Below are positions 8,350 through 17,944 of a stretch of DNA of 64,000 nucleotides, piece after piece. The stretch covers positions 276,959 to 340,958 of the forward strand of contig JAJYTF010000002.1 of NCBI GenBank assembly GCA_021793155.1. The letters are read 5' to 3'. This stretch comes from Pseudomonadota bacterium. Its GTDB lineage: Bacteria > Pseudomonadota > Alphaproteobacteria > Rhodospirillales > Magnetospirillaceae. The position numbers and the translations under genes were made by a program. The notes beneath the pieces are model-generated. The model worked only from the letters and a program-made list of their open reading frames with translations. It made no database searches and was not told where the DNA came from. Positions within the stretch are counted from its first letter, which is position 1; every line of letters starts with the position of its first letter.

Positions 8350-11300
8350 CTACACTGAGAAATACTTCGCCTGCGGATGCAGGATGACGATGGCCGAAGT
8401 GCTCTGTTCGGGATGGAGTTGCCATTCCTCGCTCAACGTCACGCCGATCCGTTCCGCCCCGAGCAGGCGCAGCAGTTGTTCCTGGTCCTGCAGGTTCGGA
8501 CAGGCCGGATAGCCAAAGGAATAGCGCGAGCCGCGATAGTGCTGCCGCAGCATTTTCTCCACGTCGCGATCATCCTCGGCGGCGAAGCCCAGTTCCGAGC
8601 GGATGCGGGCATGCACGTATTCGGCCATGGCCTCGGCCATTTCCACCGACAGCCCGTGCAGGTACAGATAGTCCCGATATCGGTTTTCGGCGAACCACTG
8701 ATGGGCCGTTTCGGTGGCGGTGGCGCCCATGGTCACCACCTGCAGACCGATGACATCGCGTTCGCCGCTGGCGGCGTCGCGGACGAAGTCGGCGATGCAC
8801 AGCCCGCCGTCCCCGGCCTGGCGCGGGAAAGCGAAGCGGGCCGCCGGGGTTTGGCCGTCCGCCTCGAACAGTACAATGGCGTCGCCCTCGGCCGCACATT
8901 TCCAATAGCCGTAGACGGCGCGCGGCTGCAGGATCCCCTCCTTCTGGCAGCGCTTCAGCAGGTCGACCGCCATTGGCTTCAGTTCCTTGGCCGCCCAGGC
9001 CTTCCACTCCTCGAGGGTGCGTCCGGCTTTTTTGTAGCCCCAATGGAACTGGTAGAGCATGGTCTCGTTGAGATAGGTGACCAGAGTCTGCAATGGCACC
9101 GAATCGATGACCCTCGCCCCCCAGAACGGCGGGGCCGCCACGTCGGCCTGGGCGGCCAATTCGGCTCGGCGCAGCTGCACCTCCTCGTAATCGACGGGAC
9201 GGCTGGGTGCCGCCGCCTGACCGAGGATGCGCCGCTCGTTGGTCGGGCGGTTGAGGCGCCTGGCCTTGACCTCCGTCAGATGCTCCTCGAACCGCCCCTC
9301 CGCCACCTTGCTCATCAGGTCGAGGCCGTCGAAGGCGTCGCGGGCGTAAGCCACGCGGCCCGATCCATAAGCGGCGACGCAGTCTTCCTCGACAAACTTG
9401 CGGGTCAGCGCGGCACCGCCCAGCAGCACCGGCAGGTCGATGCCGCCCTGAGTCATCTCTTCGAGGTTTTCCCGCATCACCACCGTCGACTTGACCAGCA
9501 GGCCCGACATGCCGATGGCGTCGGCCCGGTGTTCCCTGGCGGCGGCGATGATGGCGTTGACCGGTTGCTTGATGCCCAGGTTGACCACCCGGTAGCCGTT
9601 GTTGGTGAGGATGATGTCCACCAGGTTCTTGCCGATGTCGTGGACATCGCCCTTCACCGTCGCCAGCACGATGGTTCCCTTCTGCTGGCCCTCGGCCTTT
9701 TCCATGAAGGGTTCGAGATAGGCCACCGCCGCCTTCATCGTCTCGGCCGACTGCAGGACGAAAGGCAGCTGCATCTTGCCGGCGCCGAACAGCTCGCCCA
9801 CCACCTTCATGCCGTCGAGCAGCAACTGGTTGATGATGTCGAGCGGTTTCCAGGTCGCCATCGCCTCGTCCAGGTCCTGTTCGAGGCCCGGACGGTCGCC
9901 GTCGACGATGCGCTGCTTCAGGCGCTCTTCCACCGTCTCGGCCCGCGGCTTCTTCACCGCGGCGCCAGCGCCGCGGCCCTCGAACAGGGCAATGAAGGCC
10001 TGCAACGGATCATATCCTTCGGCCCGGCGATCATAGATCAGGTCCTCGGCGGCCTTGACCTCGGCCGCGTCCAGACGGTGCAGCGGCACGATCTTGCTGA
10101 CATGGACGATGGCTCCGGTCATGCCCCGCTTCAGCGCATGGTCGAGGAATACCGAGTTCAGCACATGGCGCGCCGCCGGCTTCAAGCCGAACGACACGTT
10201 GGACAGGCCGAGGATGATCTGGCACTCGGGCAGCTCGCGGGCGATGCGCTCGATGGCGTCCAGGGTATTGAGCGCCAGCTTGCGGTCGTCCTCGTTGCCG
10301 GTGCAGATGGTGAAAGTCAGCGGATCGAACAGCAGGTCGGACGGGGGCAAGCCATGCTCGTTCACCGCGAAGTCGTACAGGCGATGAGCCAGCGCCACCT
10401 TGGCCTCGACGTCCTTGGCCATGCCCTCTTCATCGATGGTAAGAGCGATCACCGCGGCGCCGAATTTCCTTGCCAGATCCAGCCTTTTCGCCGCCGGCTC
10501 CTCACCGTTTTCGAAATTGATCGAATTGATGATCGCCTTGCCGCCATACAGCTTGAGGGCCGTCTCGATGACCGGCAATTCGGTGGAATCGATGACCAAC
10601 GGGGCGTTGACCGCGCCACGCATGCGGCCCACCACCTGGGTCATGTCGCGGACTTCATCGCGGCCGACGAAAGCGGTGCAGACGTCCAGCGTGTGGCTGC
10701 CTTCGCGCACCTGCTCGCGACCGATGGCCACCGCGCCGTCCCAGTCCTCGCGCTCCTGGCATTCGCGAAACTTCTTCGAGCCATTGGCGTTGCAGCGTTC
10801 GCCGATCGAGAGGAAGGCGTTCTCCTGGCGCAGGGTCACCTGGCCGTAGAGCGACGCCACCGCCGGCACCCAGTGCACAGTTCGCGCCGCGGGGGCCGGC
10901 CGATGCCTGGCGCCGCCGCGCTTGCGCAGCATGCCGTCGACGGCGGCGATATGGGCCGGGGTCGTGCCACAGCAGCCGCCCATCAGATTGATTCTGTCGT
11001 CGTCGAGGAAGCGCTCCTGCCACAGGGCCAAGTCTTCCGGCTTTAGCGGATAGGCGGTTTGCCCATCCACCAGCTCGGGCAACCCGGCATTGGGTTGCAC
11101 CGAGATCAGACCCTGCCAATTGGCCGAAAGCCAGCGCACATGCTCGCTCATTTCCTGTGGGCCGGTGGCGCAGTTCAGCCCCATCAGGGGCACGTCGAGA
11201 CTATGGATGACCGTCGCCGCGGCCGCGATGTCGGCACCGACCAGCAGCGTGCCGGTGGTTTCCACCGTCACCTGGACGAACACCGGCGTCCCCGCCCCGG

Positions 11301-11841
11301 CCTCGCCGCGAGCCAGCTTCACCGCATTGACCGCCGCCTTAATCTGCAGGGGGTCCTGGCAGGTCTCGACGAGAACCGCGTCGACGCCGCCGGCGATCAG
11401 GCCCCGGGCCTGGACCAGGAAGCTCTGCTCCAGGCGATCGTAATCCACATGGCCGAGAGAGGGCAGCTTGGTGCCCGGCCCGATGGAGCCGAGAACGAAG
11501 CGCCGCCGCCCGTCGCCCTTGAACTGGTCCGCCGCTTCACGGGCCAGCTCGCCGGCCCGCTTGTTGACCTCGAAAGCCAGGTCGCCGATGCCGAACTCGC
11601 CCAGGGTGAGCGTGCTGGCGCCGAAAGTGTTGGTCTCGACCATGTCGGCGCCGGCGGCGAAATAGCGGCGATGGATCTCGCGTACGACGTCGGGCCGCGA
11701 CAGGCAAAGGATATCGGTACAGTTCTCATGGCCCTGAAAATCCGCCTCGACGGACAGAGCCATCGACTGCACCTGCGTGCCCATGCCGCCGTCGCACAGC
11801 AGAACCCGATCGTGAAGGTGGTCGAGAATGTCGGTCATCAT
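8350..11841 (-). CDS. metH: Cobalamin-dependent methionine synthase
   Basis: Transfers the methyl group of 5-methyltetrahydrofolate to homocysteine through methylcobalamin. Full-length 1163-residue four-module enzyme. The homocysteine/zinc module has GLNCATGP and GGCCGTTPAH, supplying the three zinc cysteines. The pterin-binding module contains SIGERCNANGSKKF. The cobalamin module has VKGDVHDIGKNLV with the axial His and the FVLQSAETMKAAV cap. The C-terminal SAM-binding reactivation domain has RYSFGYPACPN and ends in AKYFSV. All modules are present, so it should be self-reactivating. It lies 58 bp downstream of metF on the same strand and is probably the last gene of the operon. Confidence 0.97.
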   Translation of the reverse strand: MMTDILDHLHDRVLLCDGGMGTQVQSMALSVEADFQGHENCTDILCLSRPDVVREIHRRYFAAGADMVETNTFGASTLTLGEFGIGDLAFEVNKRAGELAREAADQFKGDGRRRFVLGSIGPGTKLPSLGHVDYDRLEQSFLVQARGLIAGGVDAVLVETCQDPLQIKAAVNAVKLARGEAGAGTPVFVQVTVETTGTLLVGADIAAAATVIHSLDVPLMGLNCATGPQEMSEHVRWLSANWQGLISVQPNAGLPELVDGQTAYPLKPEDLALWQERFLDDDRINLMGGCCGTTPAHIAAVDGMLRKRGGARHRPAPAARTVHWVPAVASLYGQVTLRQENAFLSIGERCNANGSKKFRECQEREDWDGAVAIGREQVREGSHTLDVCTAFVGRDEVRDMTQVVGRMRGAVNAPLVIDSTELPVIETALKLYGGKAIINSINFENGEEPAAKRLDLARKFGAAVIALTIDEEGMAKDVEAKVALAHRLYDFAVNEHGLPPSDLLFDPLTFTICTGNEDDRKLALNTLDAIERIARELPECQIILGLSNVSFGLKPAARHVLNSVFLDHALKRGMTGAIVHVSKIVPLHRLDAAEVKAAEDLIYDRRAEGYDPLQAFIALFEGRGAGAAVKKPRAETVEERLKQRIVDGDRPGLEQDLDEAMATWKPLDIINQLLLDGMKVVGELFGAGKMQLPFVLQSAETMKAAVAYLEPFMEKAEGQQKGTIVLATVKGDVHDIGKNLVDIILTNNGYRVVNLGIKQPVNAIIAAAREHRADAIGMSGLLVKSTVVMRENLEEMTQGGIDLPVLLGGAALTRKFVEEDCVAAYGSGRVAYARDAFDGLDLMSKVAEGRFEEHLTEVKARRLNRPTNERRILGQAAAPSRPVDYEEVQLRRAELAAQADVAAPPFWGARVIDSVPLQTLVTYLNETMLYQFHWGYKKAGRTLEEWKAWAAKELKPMAVDLLKRCQKEGILQPRAVYGYWKCAAEGDAIVLFEADGQTPAARFAFPRQAGDGGLCIADFVRDAASGERDVIGLQVVTMGATATETAHQWFAENRYRDYLYLHGLSVEMAEAMAEYVHARIRSELGFAAEDDRDVEKMLRQHYRGSRYSFGYPACPNLQDQEQLLRLLGAERIGVTLSEEWQLHPEQSTSAIVILHPQAKYFSV

Positions 11842-11899
11842 ATGTCCTGTGACTTGTCATCGTGAGCGGAGCCCGGAACATGCCGGCCCACTGCGTAGT

Positions 11900-12805
11900 T
11901 CAACCTGTTACCGCCGGCCGGACGCCCAGGATGTGGCAAATCGCGTAGGTCAGGTCGGCGCGGTTCAATGTGTAGAAATGCAGCTCGTCGACCTCGGCGG
12001 CGACCAGGGCGCGGCATTGCTCGGCGGCCACCGTGGCGGCGACCATGCGCCGGGTATCCGGATCCCCATCCAGGCCGGCGAACAGGTCGGCCATCCAGAC
12101 CGGGACGCTGGCCCCGCAGGCGGCCGAGAATTTCTGCACCTGGGCGAAATTGGTCACGGGCAGGATGCCGGGCACGATGGGGACCGTGATGCCGGCGGCA
12201 CGAGCCCGATCGCGAAAGCGGAAATATACCTCGACATCGAAGAAATATTGGGTGATCGCTCGCGTCGCCCCCGCGTCGATCTTACGCTTCAGGTTGTCGA
12301 GGTCGGCCTCGGCGTTCGTGGCTTCGGGATGGGTCTCGGGATAAGCCGCGACGCTGATCTCGAAATCGGCGATGCGCTTCAAGCCCCCCACCAGATCGAC
12401 GGCGTAGGCATAGCCTTCGGAATGGGGTTGATACCGTCCCTGGCCTTCCGGCGGGTCACCGCGCAGGGCTACGATATGGCGGATTCCTTCGTCCCAGTAG
12501 TGGCGAGCCACTTCGTCGACCTCGGCCCGGCTGGCGCCGACGCAGGTCAGGTGCGCCGCGGGTTTCAACGCCGTTTCGCGGGCGATGCGAACTACTGTCT
12601 CATGGGTGCGTTCGCGCGTTCCCCCGCCGGCGCCATAGGTCACCGAAACGAAGCGAGGAGCAAGGGGGGCCAACCGGGTCACGCATTCCCACAGGGATTG
12701 CTGCATCTTCTCGGTCTTCGGCGGAAAGAATTCGAACGAGACGGCGATGGGGCCCGCCGGACGGGCGACCGGCAATACGGGACTGGGACGGACGTCCATG
12801 CTCAC
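11900..12805 (-). CDS. metF: 5,10-methylenetetrahydrofolate reductase
   Basis: FAD enzyme that makes 5-methyltetrahydrofolate, the co-substrate of MetH next door. The 301 residues cover the bacterial-length TIM barrel: VSFEFFPPKTEKM near the N-terminus with the catalytic Glu, VSVTYGAGG, HLTCVGAS, IVALRGDPP, and AEADLDNLKRKIDAGATRAITQ with FFD following. The start overlaps the stop of the upstream ArsR-methyltransferase gene by 4 bp, so the two are likely translationally coupled. Confidence 0.96.
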   Translation of the reverse strand: MSMDVRPSPVLPVARPAGPIAVSFEFFPPKTEKMQQSLWECVTRLAPLAPRFVSVTYGAGGGTRERTHETVVRIARETALKPAAHLTCVGASRAEVDEVARHYWDEGIRHIVALRGDPPEGQGRYQPHSEGYAYAVDLVGGLKRIADFEISVAAYPETHPEATNAEADLDNLKRKIDAGATRAITQYFFDVEVYFRFRDRARAAGITVPIVPGILPVTNFAQVQKFSAACGASVPVWMADLFAGLDGDPDTRRMVAATVAAEQCRALVAAEVDELHFYTLNRADLTYAICHILGVRPAVTG

Positions 12806-13791
12806 GCGGCACCTCCGAGGACGGGAATGAATGACGAAACGCCGGGGGAAGGGGATGCGGCGACGGCCTGTCGGGACGCCAGCCAGATATTGACCGTCAA
12901 CGGCTGTCCCGGCAAGCGCAGGATGGACTGGACGTCAAGCCCGGCGGCGGCGCACCAGTCGGCGACCTCACCGTCGGCGAAGCCCAGGCGCCGGTGGCTA
13001 TGCTCGCTGCGCAGGCTTTCCAACTCATGCGGGGCAAAATCGACGATGGCAAGACGCCCACCCGGCCGCAGCACCCGCGCTGCCTCGGCCACGGCAAGGC
13101 CAGGGCGCTCGGCGAAATGCAGCACCTGATGAATGGTCGCGACGTCGAACGACGCATCGGCGAAAGGCAGGCGATACATGTCGGCCTGGCGCACCCCGCA
13201 ATGACGCAGGCCTGCCGCCTCGATGTTGCTGCGGGCGACGGCCAGCATTTCGCGCGACAGATCGACGCCTTCGGCGCGCTCGGCCAGCGGCCCCAAGACC
13301 TGCAGCAGACGCCCTGTACCGGTCCCGATGTCGAGCAGATCGGCAATCGGCCGGTCGGCCAAGGCCTGGTGCAGGGCGTTTTCCACCTCGACCTCATCGA
13401 CGTGCAGCGAACGGATCTCGGTCCAGCGCGCCGCGTTATCGCGAAAATAAGCGGCAGCGGCCCTGGCATGGGCACGCTTTATGGCGGCCAGCCGCCCCTG
13501 ATCCCTCTCCAGGGCGGGATCCTCGGGCCCAAGCAGGGACAGGATTCGCCGCACCAGCTCGGAACCCATGCCGCGCGGCGCCAAGCGATAGAACACCCAG
13601 GCTCCCTCGCGGAAGCGTTCGAGCAGGCCCGCGTCGCACAACAACTTCAGGTGTCGCGATACGCGCGGCTGACTCTGACCGAGGATGGCCACAAGGTCGC
13701 TGACGGTGAGTTCGCCTTGCGCGCAAAGAGCCAGCAGCCGCAAGCGCGTCGCCTCGGCAGCGGCCTTCAAACCGGACAGAAGCTGTTCCAT
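12802..13791 (-). CDS. ArsR-family regulator fused to a SAM-dependent methyltransferase domain
   Basis: 329-residue two-domain protein. Residues 1-90 are an ArsR/SmtB winged helix: ATRLRLLALCAQGELTVSDL and QSQPRVSRHLKLLCDAGLLERFREG. I see no Cys metal-binding box. Residues about 140-300 are a class I methyltransferase domain: LLDIGTGTGRLLQVLGP (motif I) and GVDLSREMLAVAR, and a FDVATIHQVLHFAERP motif. It is the first gene of the metF-metH operon and overlaps metF by 4 bp. ArsR-type regulators of the methionine cycle that sense S-adenosylhomocysteine (SahR) are known; the methyltransferase fold here could act as the SAM/SAH sensor. That role is inference; an active methyltransferase is possible. 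Confidence 0.85.
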   Translation of the reverse strand: MEQLLSGLKAAAEATRLRLLALCAQGELTVSDLVAILGQSQPRVSRHLKLLCDAGLLERFREGAWVFYRLAPRGMGSELVRRILSLLGPEDPALERDQGRLAAIKRAHARAAAAYFRDNAARWTEIRSLHVDEVEVENALHQALADRPIADLLDIGTGTGRLLQVLGPLAERAEGVDLSREMLAVARSNIEAAGLRHCGVRQADMYRLPFADASFDVATIHQVLHFAERPGLAVAEAARVLRPGGRLAIVDFAPHELESLRSEHSHRRLGFADGEVADWCAAAGLDVQSILRLPGQPLTVNIWLASRQAVAASPSPGVSSFIPVLGGAA

Positions 13792-13822
13792 CGAACCCTA
13801 AATTCACAATTCATAGAACGAT

Positions 13823-13838
13823 ATAAACATATCTTTAT
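13823..13838. promoter_or_regulatory. Palindromic operator candidate upstream of the ArsR-metF-metH operon
   Basis: ATAAACATATCTTTAT is a 16-bp near-perfect palindrome (only the C/C pair mismatched) centred 39 bp upstream of the ArsR-type start codon, within an A/T-rich stretch in GC-rich DNA. AT-rich palindromes of this size are typical for ArsR/SmtB dimers, so autoregulation of the operon is likely. No binding data can be inferred from sequence alone. Confidence 0.5.
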
Positions 13839-13914
13839 TCTCTAAAAAAGAAGAAAAATCGCGCCATACAGGACTGAAATGGCTTACTCCTTCGTCGAGC
13901 CCCCCTGGTTTTTT

Positions 13915-13984
13915 GGCTTAGGCTGTGTTACGGAAATCTCGGCCCCTTCTTTCGGGGTAGAGGCATGCGATTTCCGTATAAGCC
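13915..13984 (+). promoter_or_regulatory. Structured leader candidate upstream of mlaA
   Basis: Two-part stem: GGCTTA (13915-13920) and TACGGAAATC (13929-13938) pair with GATTTCCGTA (13969-13978) and TAAGCC (13979-13984), 16 pairs with one 8-nt bulge. An inner hairpin CCCC-TTCTTTC-GGGG sits in the loop. It ends 23 nt before the mlaA start. It matches no riboswitch class I can name; it could be a regulatory leader or a repeat remnant. Confidence 0.45.
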
Positions 13985-14007
13985 ATCGGAGCCAACCTTC
14001 GGGACAA

Positions 14008-14811
14008 ATGATGTCGTTGAAAGCCCTTCAAAAAGTTGGAGTGCGGGTAACTTTGGCGAGCGCTGCGTTGCTGCTTGCCGGCTGCGCCACCCCTCCGCCC
14101 GACGACGATCCCGAGGCAAAGGCTGAATTCGAACAGCTGAATGACCCGCTGGAACCGACCAACCGGGTGATCTTCGAATTCAACGACATGCTCGACGTCT
14201 ATTTCCTGCGCCCCGTGGCACAAGGCTATCGGGCAATCTTGCCGAAATTCGGCCGCGACCGCGTGGCCGATTTCCTCGACAACCTGAAGATGCCGCTCTA
14301 TTTCACCAACAATCTGCTGCAGGGCAACCCCTCGCTGGCCGGGGTGACGATCGAGCGCTTCGTGCTGAACAGCACCTTCGGCGTCGCCGGACTGATGGAT
14401 GTGGCCACGCCGCTCGGCCTGCCCGGCAACAAACCGGACCTCGGCCAGACCTTCGGCGTCTGGGGGATCGGCGAAGGCCCCTACCTCGTGCTTCCCCTTA
14501 TGGGCCCGTCGAACCCAAGGGATGCCGTCGGGCTAGGCATCGAGGCGGTGGCCGACCCGCTGGACTACTACCTGGCCAATAACGAAATGAACTGGGTCTT
14601 GTGGACCCGCTTCGGCATTTCCGGCATCTCGCAACGCGAGGCTTATCTCGATGCCCTGGACGACGTGAAACGCACCTCGCTGGATTACTATTCCGCCATG
14701 CGCAGCCTTTACAGGCAGCGCCGGAATGCGCAAATCAACGAGGCTGACAATCCCGGCCAAACCGTGGTGCCTTCACCCGATAATCATATCGATATCCCGA
14801 AGATCAAGTGA
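14008..14811 (+). CDS. mlaA: MlaA (VacJ) family outer-membrane lipoprotein
   Basis: Lipoprotein that removes phospholipids from the outer leaflet of the outer membrane and passes them to the periplasmic carrier MlaC. 267 residues from ATG 14008 (a second ATG follows directly). The signal sequence ends in the lipobox LLAGC. Family hallmarks follow: NDPLEPTNRVIFEFND, NNLLQGN, RFVLNSTFGVAGLMDVA, DLGQTFGVWG and GPYLVLPLMGPSNPRD. The next gene, mlaC, starts 4 bp after the stop, so the two form an operon. The inner-membrane MlaFED complex is not in this window. Confidence 0.95.
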   Translation: MMSLKALQKVGVRVTLASAALLLAGCATPPPDDDPEAKAEFEQLNDPLEPTNRVIFEFNDMLDVYFLRPVAQGYRAILPKFGRDRVADFLDNLKMPLYFTNNLLQGNPSLAGVTIERFVLNSTFGVAGLMDVATPLGLPGNKPDLGQTFGVWGIGEGPYLVLPLMGPSNPRDAVGLGIEAVADPLDYYLANNEMNWVLWTRFGISGISQREAYLDALDDVKRTSLDYYSAMRSLYRQRRNAQINEADNPGQTVVPSPDNHIDIPKIK

Positions 14812-14815
14812 TTGC

Positions 14816-15460
14816 ATGACAATGATTCGTCGCACTTTCCTCCACGCGGCCACCCTTTGCTTCCTCGCCGCCGTGGCGATTCCCGCCTCGGGGCGTGCCG
14901 CCACGACCGCCACCACGACCCAGGACGCGCAGACGTTCATCCAGAGGCTGGCTCATGAGGCGATCACCACGGTTGCCGACAGCCAACTCTCGGATGCCGA
15001 GCGCGACGACCATTTCCGCCGGCTGTTCGTCTCATCCTTCGACATTCCGGAAATCGGCCGCTTCGTGCTGTCCCGCTACTGGCGCACGGCGACGCCGGAC
15101 CAGCAGCAGAACTTCCTTAAGCTGTTCGAGGACATCAACGTCCTGACCTGGGCGCAGCGGTTCAAGGACTACCACGGCGAGACGCTGGAAACTCTGGGCG
15201 CCACCAAGGACGGTGACCGCGGCTGGATCGTCGATTCGCGCATTACCCGCAAGCAGGGCCCGCCGATTCCGGTGCAGTGGCGCATCCGCCAAAGCGACGA
15301 CGGTTCCTTCCGCGTCGTCGACATCATCGTCGAGGGCGTCAGCATGGCCATCACCTATCGGTCGGATTACGCCGCCGCCATGCAGTCGAGCGGCGGACGG
15401 GTGGATTCCCTGCTGGCCGCCATGCGCAAGAAGATCGACCAGTTGAAGGCGGCGGGGTAA
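14816..15460 (+). CDS. mlaC: MlaC/Ttg2D family periplasmic phospholipid-binding protein
   Basis: Soluble periplasmic shuttle that carries phospholipid between MlaA and the inner-membrane Mla ABC complex. 214 residues from ATG 14816 (ATG 14822 is an alternative); a Sec signal peptide RRTFLHAATLCFLAAVA ends at about GRAA. The family pattern is visible: FRRLFVSSFDIPEIGRFVLSRYWR, FLKLFEDINVLTWAQRFKDY, IPVQWRIRQSDDGSFRVVDI and EGVSMAITYRSDYAA. It sits directly behind mlaA. Confidence 0.93.
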   Translation: MTMIRRTFLHAATLCFLAAVAIPASGRAATTATTTQDAQTFIQRLAHEAITTVADSQLSDAERDDHFRRLFVSSFDIPEIGRFVLSRYWRTATPDQQQNFLKLFEDINVLTWAQRFKDYHGETLETLGATKDGDRGWIVDSRITRKQGPPIPVQWRIRQSDDGSFRVVDIIVEGVSMAITYRSDYAAAMQSSGGRVDSLLAAMRKKIDQLKAAG

Positions 15461-15487
15461 GAACCGGCCCAGTCAAACTGAGAGAAG

Positions 15488-15552
15488 CGAAGGATCTCGT
15501 GCGGCCCACAAGATCCTTCGGCCTTCGGTCTCAGGATGACGGCTTTGCCGTC
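15488..15552. terminator. Inverted repeats between convergent mlaC and ettA
   Basis: GAAGGATCT (15488-15496) and AGATCCTTC (15511-15519) form one stem; GACGGC-TTT-GCCGTC (15538-15552) forms a second that overlaps the ettA stop codon. Position between convergent genes suggests a bidirectional terminator. The sequence style resembles the dispersed repeats seen elsewhere in the window. Confidence 0.5.
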
Positions 15553-17233
15553 AGGACCGCACCAGCGGCTTGTACTTGATGCGGTGCGGCTGGTCCGCTT
15601 CAGCGCCCAGCCGGCGCTTCTTGTCCACTTCGTAATCGGCGTAGTTGCCCTCGAAAAACACCACTTGGCTGTCGCCCTCGAAGGCGATGATGTGGGTGGC
15701 GATGCGGTCGAGAAACCAGCGATCGTGCGAGATCACCACTGCGCAACCGGGGAAGTCCACCAGCGCCTCTTCGAGGGCGCGTAGCGTGTCGACGTCGAGG
15801 TCGTTGGTCGGTTCGTCGAGCAGGATGACGTTGGCGCCCTGCTTCAGCATCTTGGCCAGATGCACCCGGTTGCGTTCGCCACCGGACAGCTGGCCGACCT
15901 TCTTCTGCTGGTCGGCCCCCCTGAAATTGAACTGTGCACAATAGGCCCGGCTCGGCATCTTGCGCTTGCCCAGTTCGATTTCGTCGTTGCCGCCCGAGAT
16001 CTCCTCCCACACCGTCTTGTCGGCGGCCAGGCTGTCGCGCGACTGGTCGACATAACCCAGCGCCACCGTATCGCCCACCTTGAAGCTGCCCGTATCCGGC
16101 GTATCCTGGCCGGTCACCATGCGGAACAAGGTAGTTTTGCCGGCGCCGTTCGGGCCGATGATGCCGACGATGCCGCCCGGCGGCAGACGGAACGACAGAT
16201 CCTCGATCAGCAGGCGGTCGCCGAACCCTTTGCGCAGATGCTCGGCCTCGATCACCAGGTTGCCAAGGCGCGGCCCCGGCGGAATGACGATCTGAGCGGT
16301 GCCCATCTGCTTTTCGTTGGCCTGGGCGACCAGCGTCTCGTAGGCGGTGATGCGCGCCTTGTTCTTCGCCTGGCGGGCTCGCGGGCTGGCGCGCACCCAT
16401 TCCAACTCTTGCTTGATGGTACGCTGGCGGGCGCTCTCCTCCTTCGACTCCTGCTGCAGACGCTTTTCCTTCTGCTCCAGCCACGAGGTGTAATTGCCCT
16501 CGTAGGGGATGCCCTGGCCGCGGTCGAGTTCGAGGATCCAGCCGGTGACATTGTCGAGGAAATAGCGGTCGTGGGTAACGATCACCACAGTGCCGGTATA
16601 GTCCTCGAGGAATTTTTCCAGCCAGGCCACCGATTCGGCGTCCAGATGGTTGGTCGGCTCGTCCAGCAGCAGCATGTCGGGGTGGCTGAGCAGCAGGCGA
16701 CACAGCGCGACGCGGCGCCTTTCGCCGCCGGACAGCTTGGTCACGTCGGCATCGCCCGCGGGGCAGCGCAGCGCGTCCATGGCGATTTCCACATTGCGCT
16801 GCAGGTCCCAGGCGCCCAGGTGGTCGATCTTTTCCTGCAGTTCGGCCTGCTCGGCGATCAGTCCATTCATCTCGTCGTCGGACAATTCCTCGGCAAAGCG
16901 GGCCGACACCGCTTCGAAGCGATCGAGCAGCGCCTTGGTCTCGCCCACGCCCTCCATGACATTGCCGAGAACATCCTTGGCCGGGTCGAGCTGCGGCTCC
17001 TGCGGCAGGTAGCCTACCTTCACCCCTTCGGCAGCCCAAGCCTCGCCGCCGAAATCCTTGTCGATTCCGGCCATGATCTTGAGCAAGGTGGACTTGCCGG
17101 CACCGTTGGCGCCAAGCACGCCGATCTTGGCGCCCGGCAGGAAGGAGAGCCACATGCCCTTGAGAATTTCCCGGCCGCCCGGGTAAACCTTGGTGAGGTC
17201 CTTCATAACGTAGATGTACTGGTAGGCGGCCAT
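15551..17233 (-). CDS. ettA: ABC-F translation factor EttA
   Basis: Ribosome-binding ATPase that gates entry of 70S initiation complexes into elongation according to energy state. 560 residues from ATG 17233, chosen because of the GGAGG ribosome site just upstream and the family start [13 protein letters not shown]. Two ABC cassettes: Walker [13 protein letters not shown] and [11 protein letters not shown]; signatures [15 protein letters not shown] and [15 protein letters not shown]; Walker [12 protein letters not shown] and [11 protein letters not shown]. Between them is the P-site interaction linker with the basic region [12 protein letters not shown]. No membrane segment. Confidence 0.96.
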   Translation of the reverse strand: MAAYQYIYVMKDLTKVYPGGREILKGMWLSFLPGAKIGVLGANGAGKSTLLKIMAGIDKDFGGEAWAAEGVKVGYLPQEPQLDPAKDVLGNVMEGVGETKALLDRFEAVSARFAEELSDDEMNGLIAEQAELQEKIDHLGAWDLQRNVEIAMDALRCPAGDADVTKLSGGERRRVALCRLLLSHPDMLLLDEPTNHLDAESVAWLEKFLEDYTGTVVIVTHDRYFLDNVTGWILELDRGQGIPYEGNYTSWLEQKEKRLQQESKEESARQRTIKQELEWVRASPRARQAKNKARITAYETLVAQANEKQMGTAQIVIPPGPRLGNLVIEAEHLRKGFGDRLLIEDLSFRLPPGGIVGIIGPNGAGKTTLFRMVTGQDTPDTGSFKVGDTVALGYVDQSRDSLAADKTVWEEISGGNDEIELGKRKMPSRAYCAQFNFRGADQQKKVGQLSGGERNRVHLAKMLKQGANVILLDEPTNDLDVDTLRALEEALVDFPGCAVVISHDRWFLDRIATHIIAFEGDSQVVFFEGNYADYEVDKKRRLGAEADQPHRIKYKPLVRS

Positions 17234-17305
17234 GGATCCTCCATTCACTCGGTCGGGTGAGATGTAGCCCATGGACCCGCCCCCGGCAATGGCCGAGGTG
17301 GAAGA

Positions 17306-17944
17306 ATGGGTCGCCTGATCCTCATTGCCCTATTGTTCGCCCTGGGCTCGCCGCTGCCCGCCTCGGCCCAGGACGGCGGGTTCGACTATTTCCTGCTGAG
17401 CCTGTCCTGGTCGCCGCAATTTTGCGCCAAACACGGGAACCAGCCTTCCGCCCGCCGACAATGCGATCCCGGCATTCGGGGTTTCGTCCTGCACGGCCTG
17501 TGGCCCGAGGGCGAGGACGGCGGCTATCCCGCGTCCTGCCGGCCGACGAAGCGCGTGCCCGCCAGACTGATCGAACAGATGCTGGCGCTGATGCCGAGCG
17601 AAGGGCTGATCCAGCACGAATGGGCGACGCACGGCACCTGCAGCGGACAGTCCATGGACGACTATTTCGACGGCCTGGGGCGGGCCTACCGGAAGGTGCA
17701 GATCCCGGCTCCCCTGCAGCAGCCGGCCCAGCCTGTGACAGTGAGCATCCGGCGGCTCAAGCAGATGTTCGGAGAAGCCAATCCGGGCCTTGCCGCCTCG
17801 ATGATGACGGTGCGCTGCGGCCGGCGGAACGCCGTCGAGGAGGTCCGAATTTGCTTGAACAAGTCGCTCGTCTTCCGTAATTGCGGAGCGGACCAGATCG
17901 ATCATTGCCCGGGCGGTCGGGCATCGTTCCGGGTTGCTCCGTGA
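17306..17944 (+). CDS. Secreted ribonuclease T2 family protein
   Basis: Endoribonuclease cleaving single-stranded RNA through 2',3'-cyclic phosphates; exported to the periplasm. 212 residues with a signal peptide ([19 protein letters not shown], cut about residue 22). Both conserved active-site segments are present: [14 protein letters not shown] and [16 protein letters not shown], each with its catalytic His. Several Cys residues suggest disulfides. It stands alone, convergent with the TonB-like gene; the two stop codons abut as the palindrome TGATCA. Confidence 0.93.
   Translation: MGRLILIALLFALGSPLPASAQDGGFDYFLLSLSWSPQFCAKHGNQPSARRQCDPGIRGFVLHGLWPEGEDGGYPASCRPTKRVPARLIEQMLALMPSEGLIQHEWATHGTCSGQSMDDYFDGLGRAYRKVQIPAPLQQPAQPVTVSIRRLKQMFGEANPGLAASMMTVRCGRRNAVEEVRICLNKSLVFRNCGADQIDHCPGGRASFRVAP

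Noticed and set aside
8377..11046. 889-codon open frame on the plus strand opposite metH
   Set aside because: Antisense shadow of a high-GC gene; low complexity, rich in His/Gln/Arg, no family, and metH is complete and well matched.
13820..13833. Alternative GATAT-AAAC-ATATC palindrome in the ArsR promoter
   Set aside because: Also a perfect short inverted repeat, but the longer 13823-13838 palindrome explains the same bases better.
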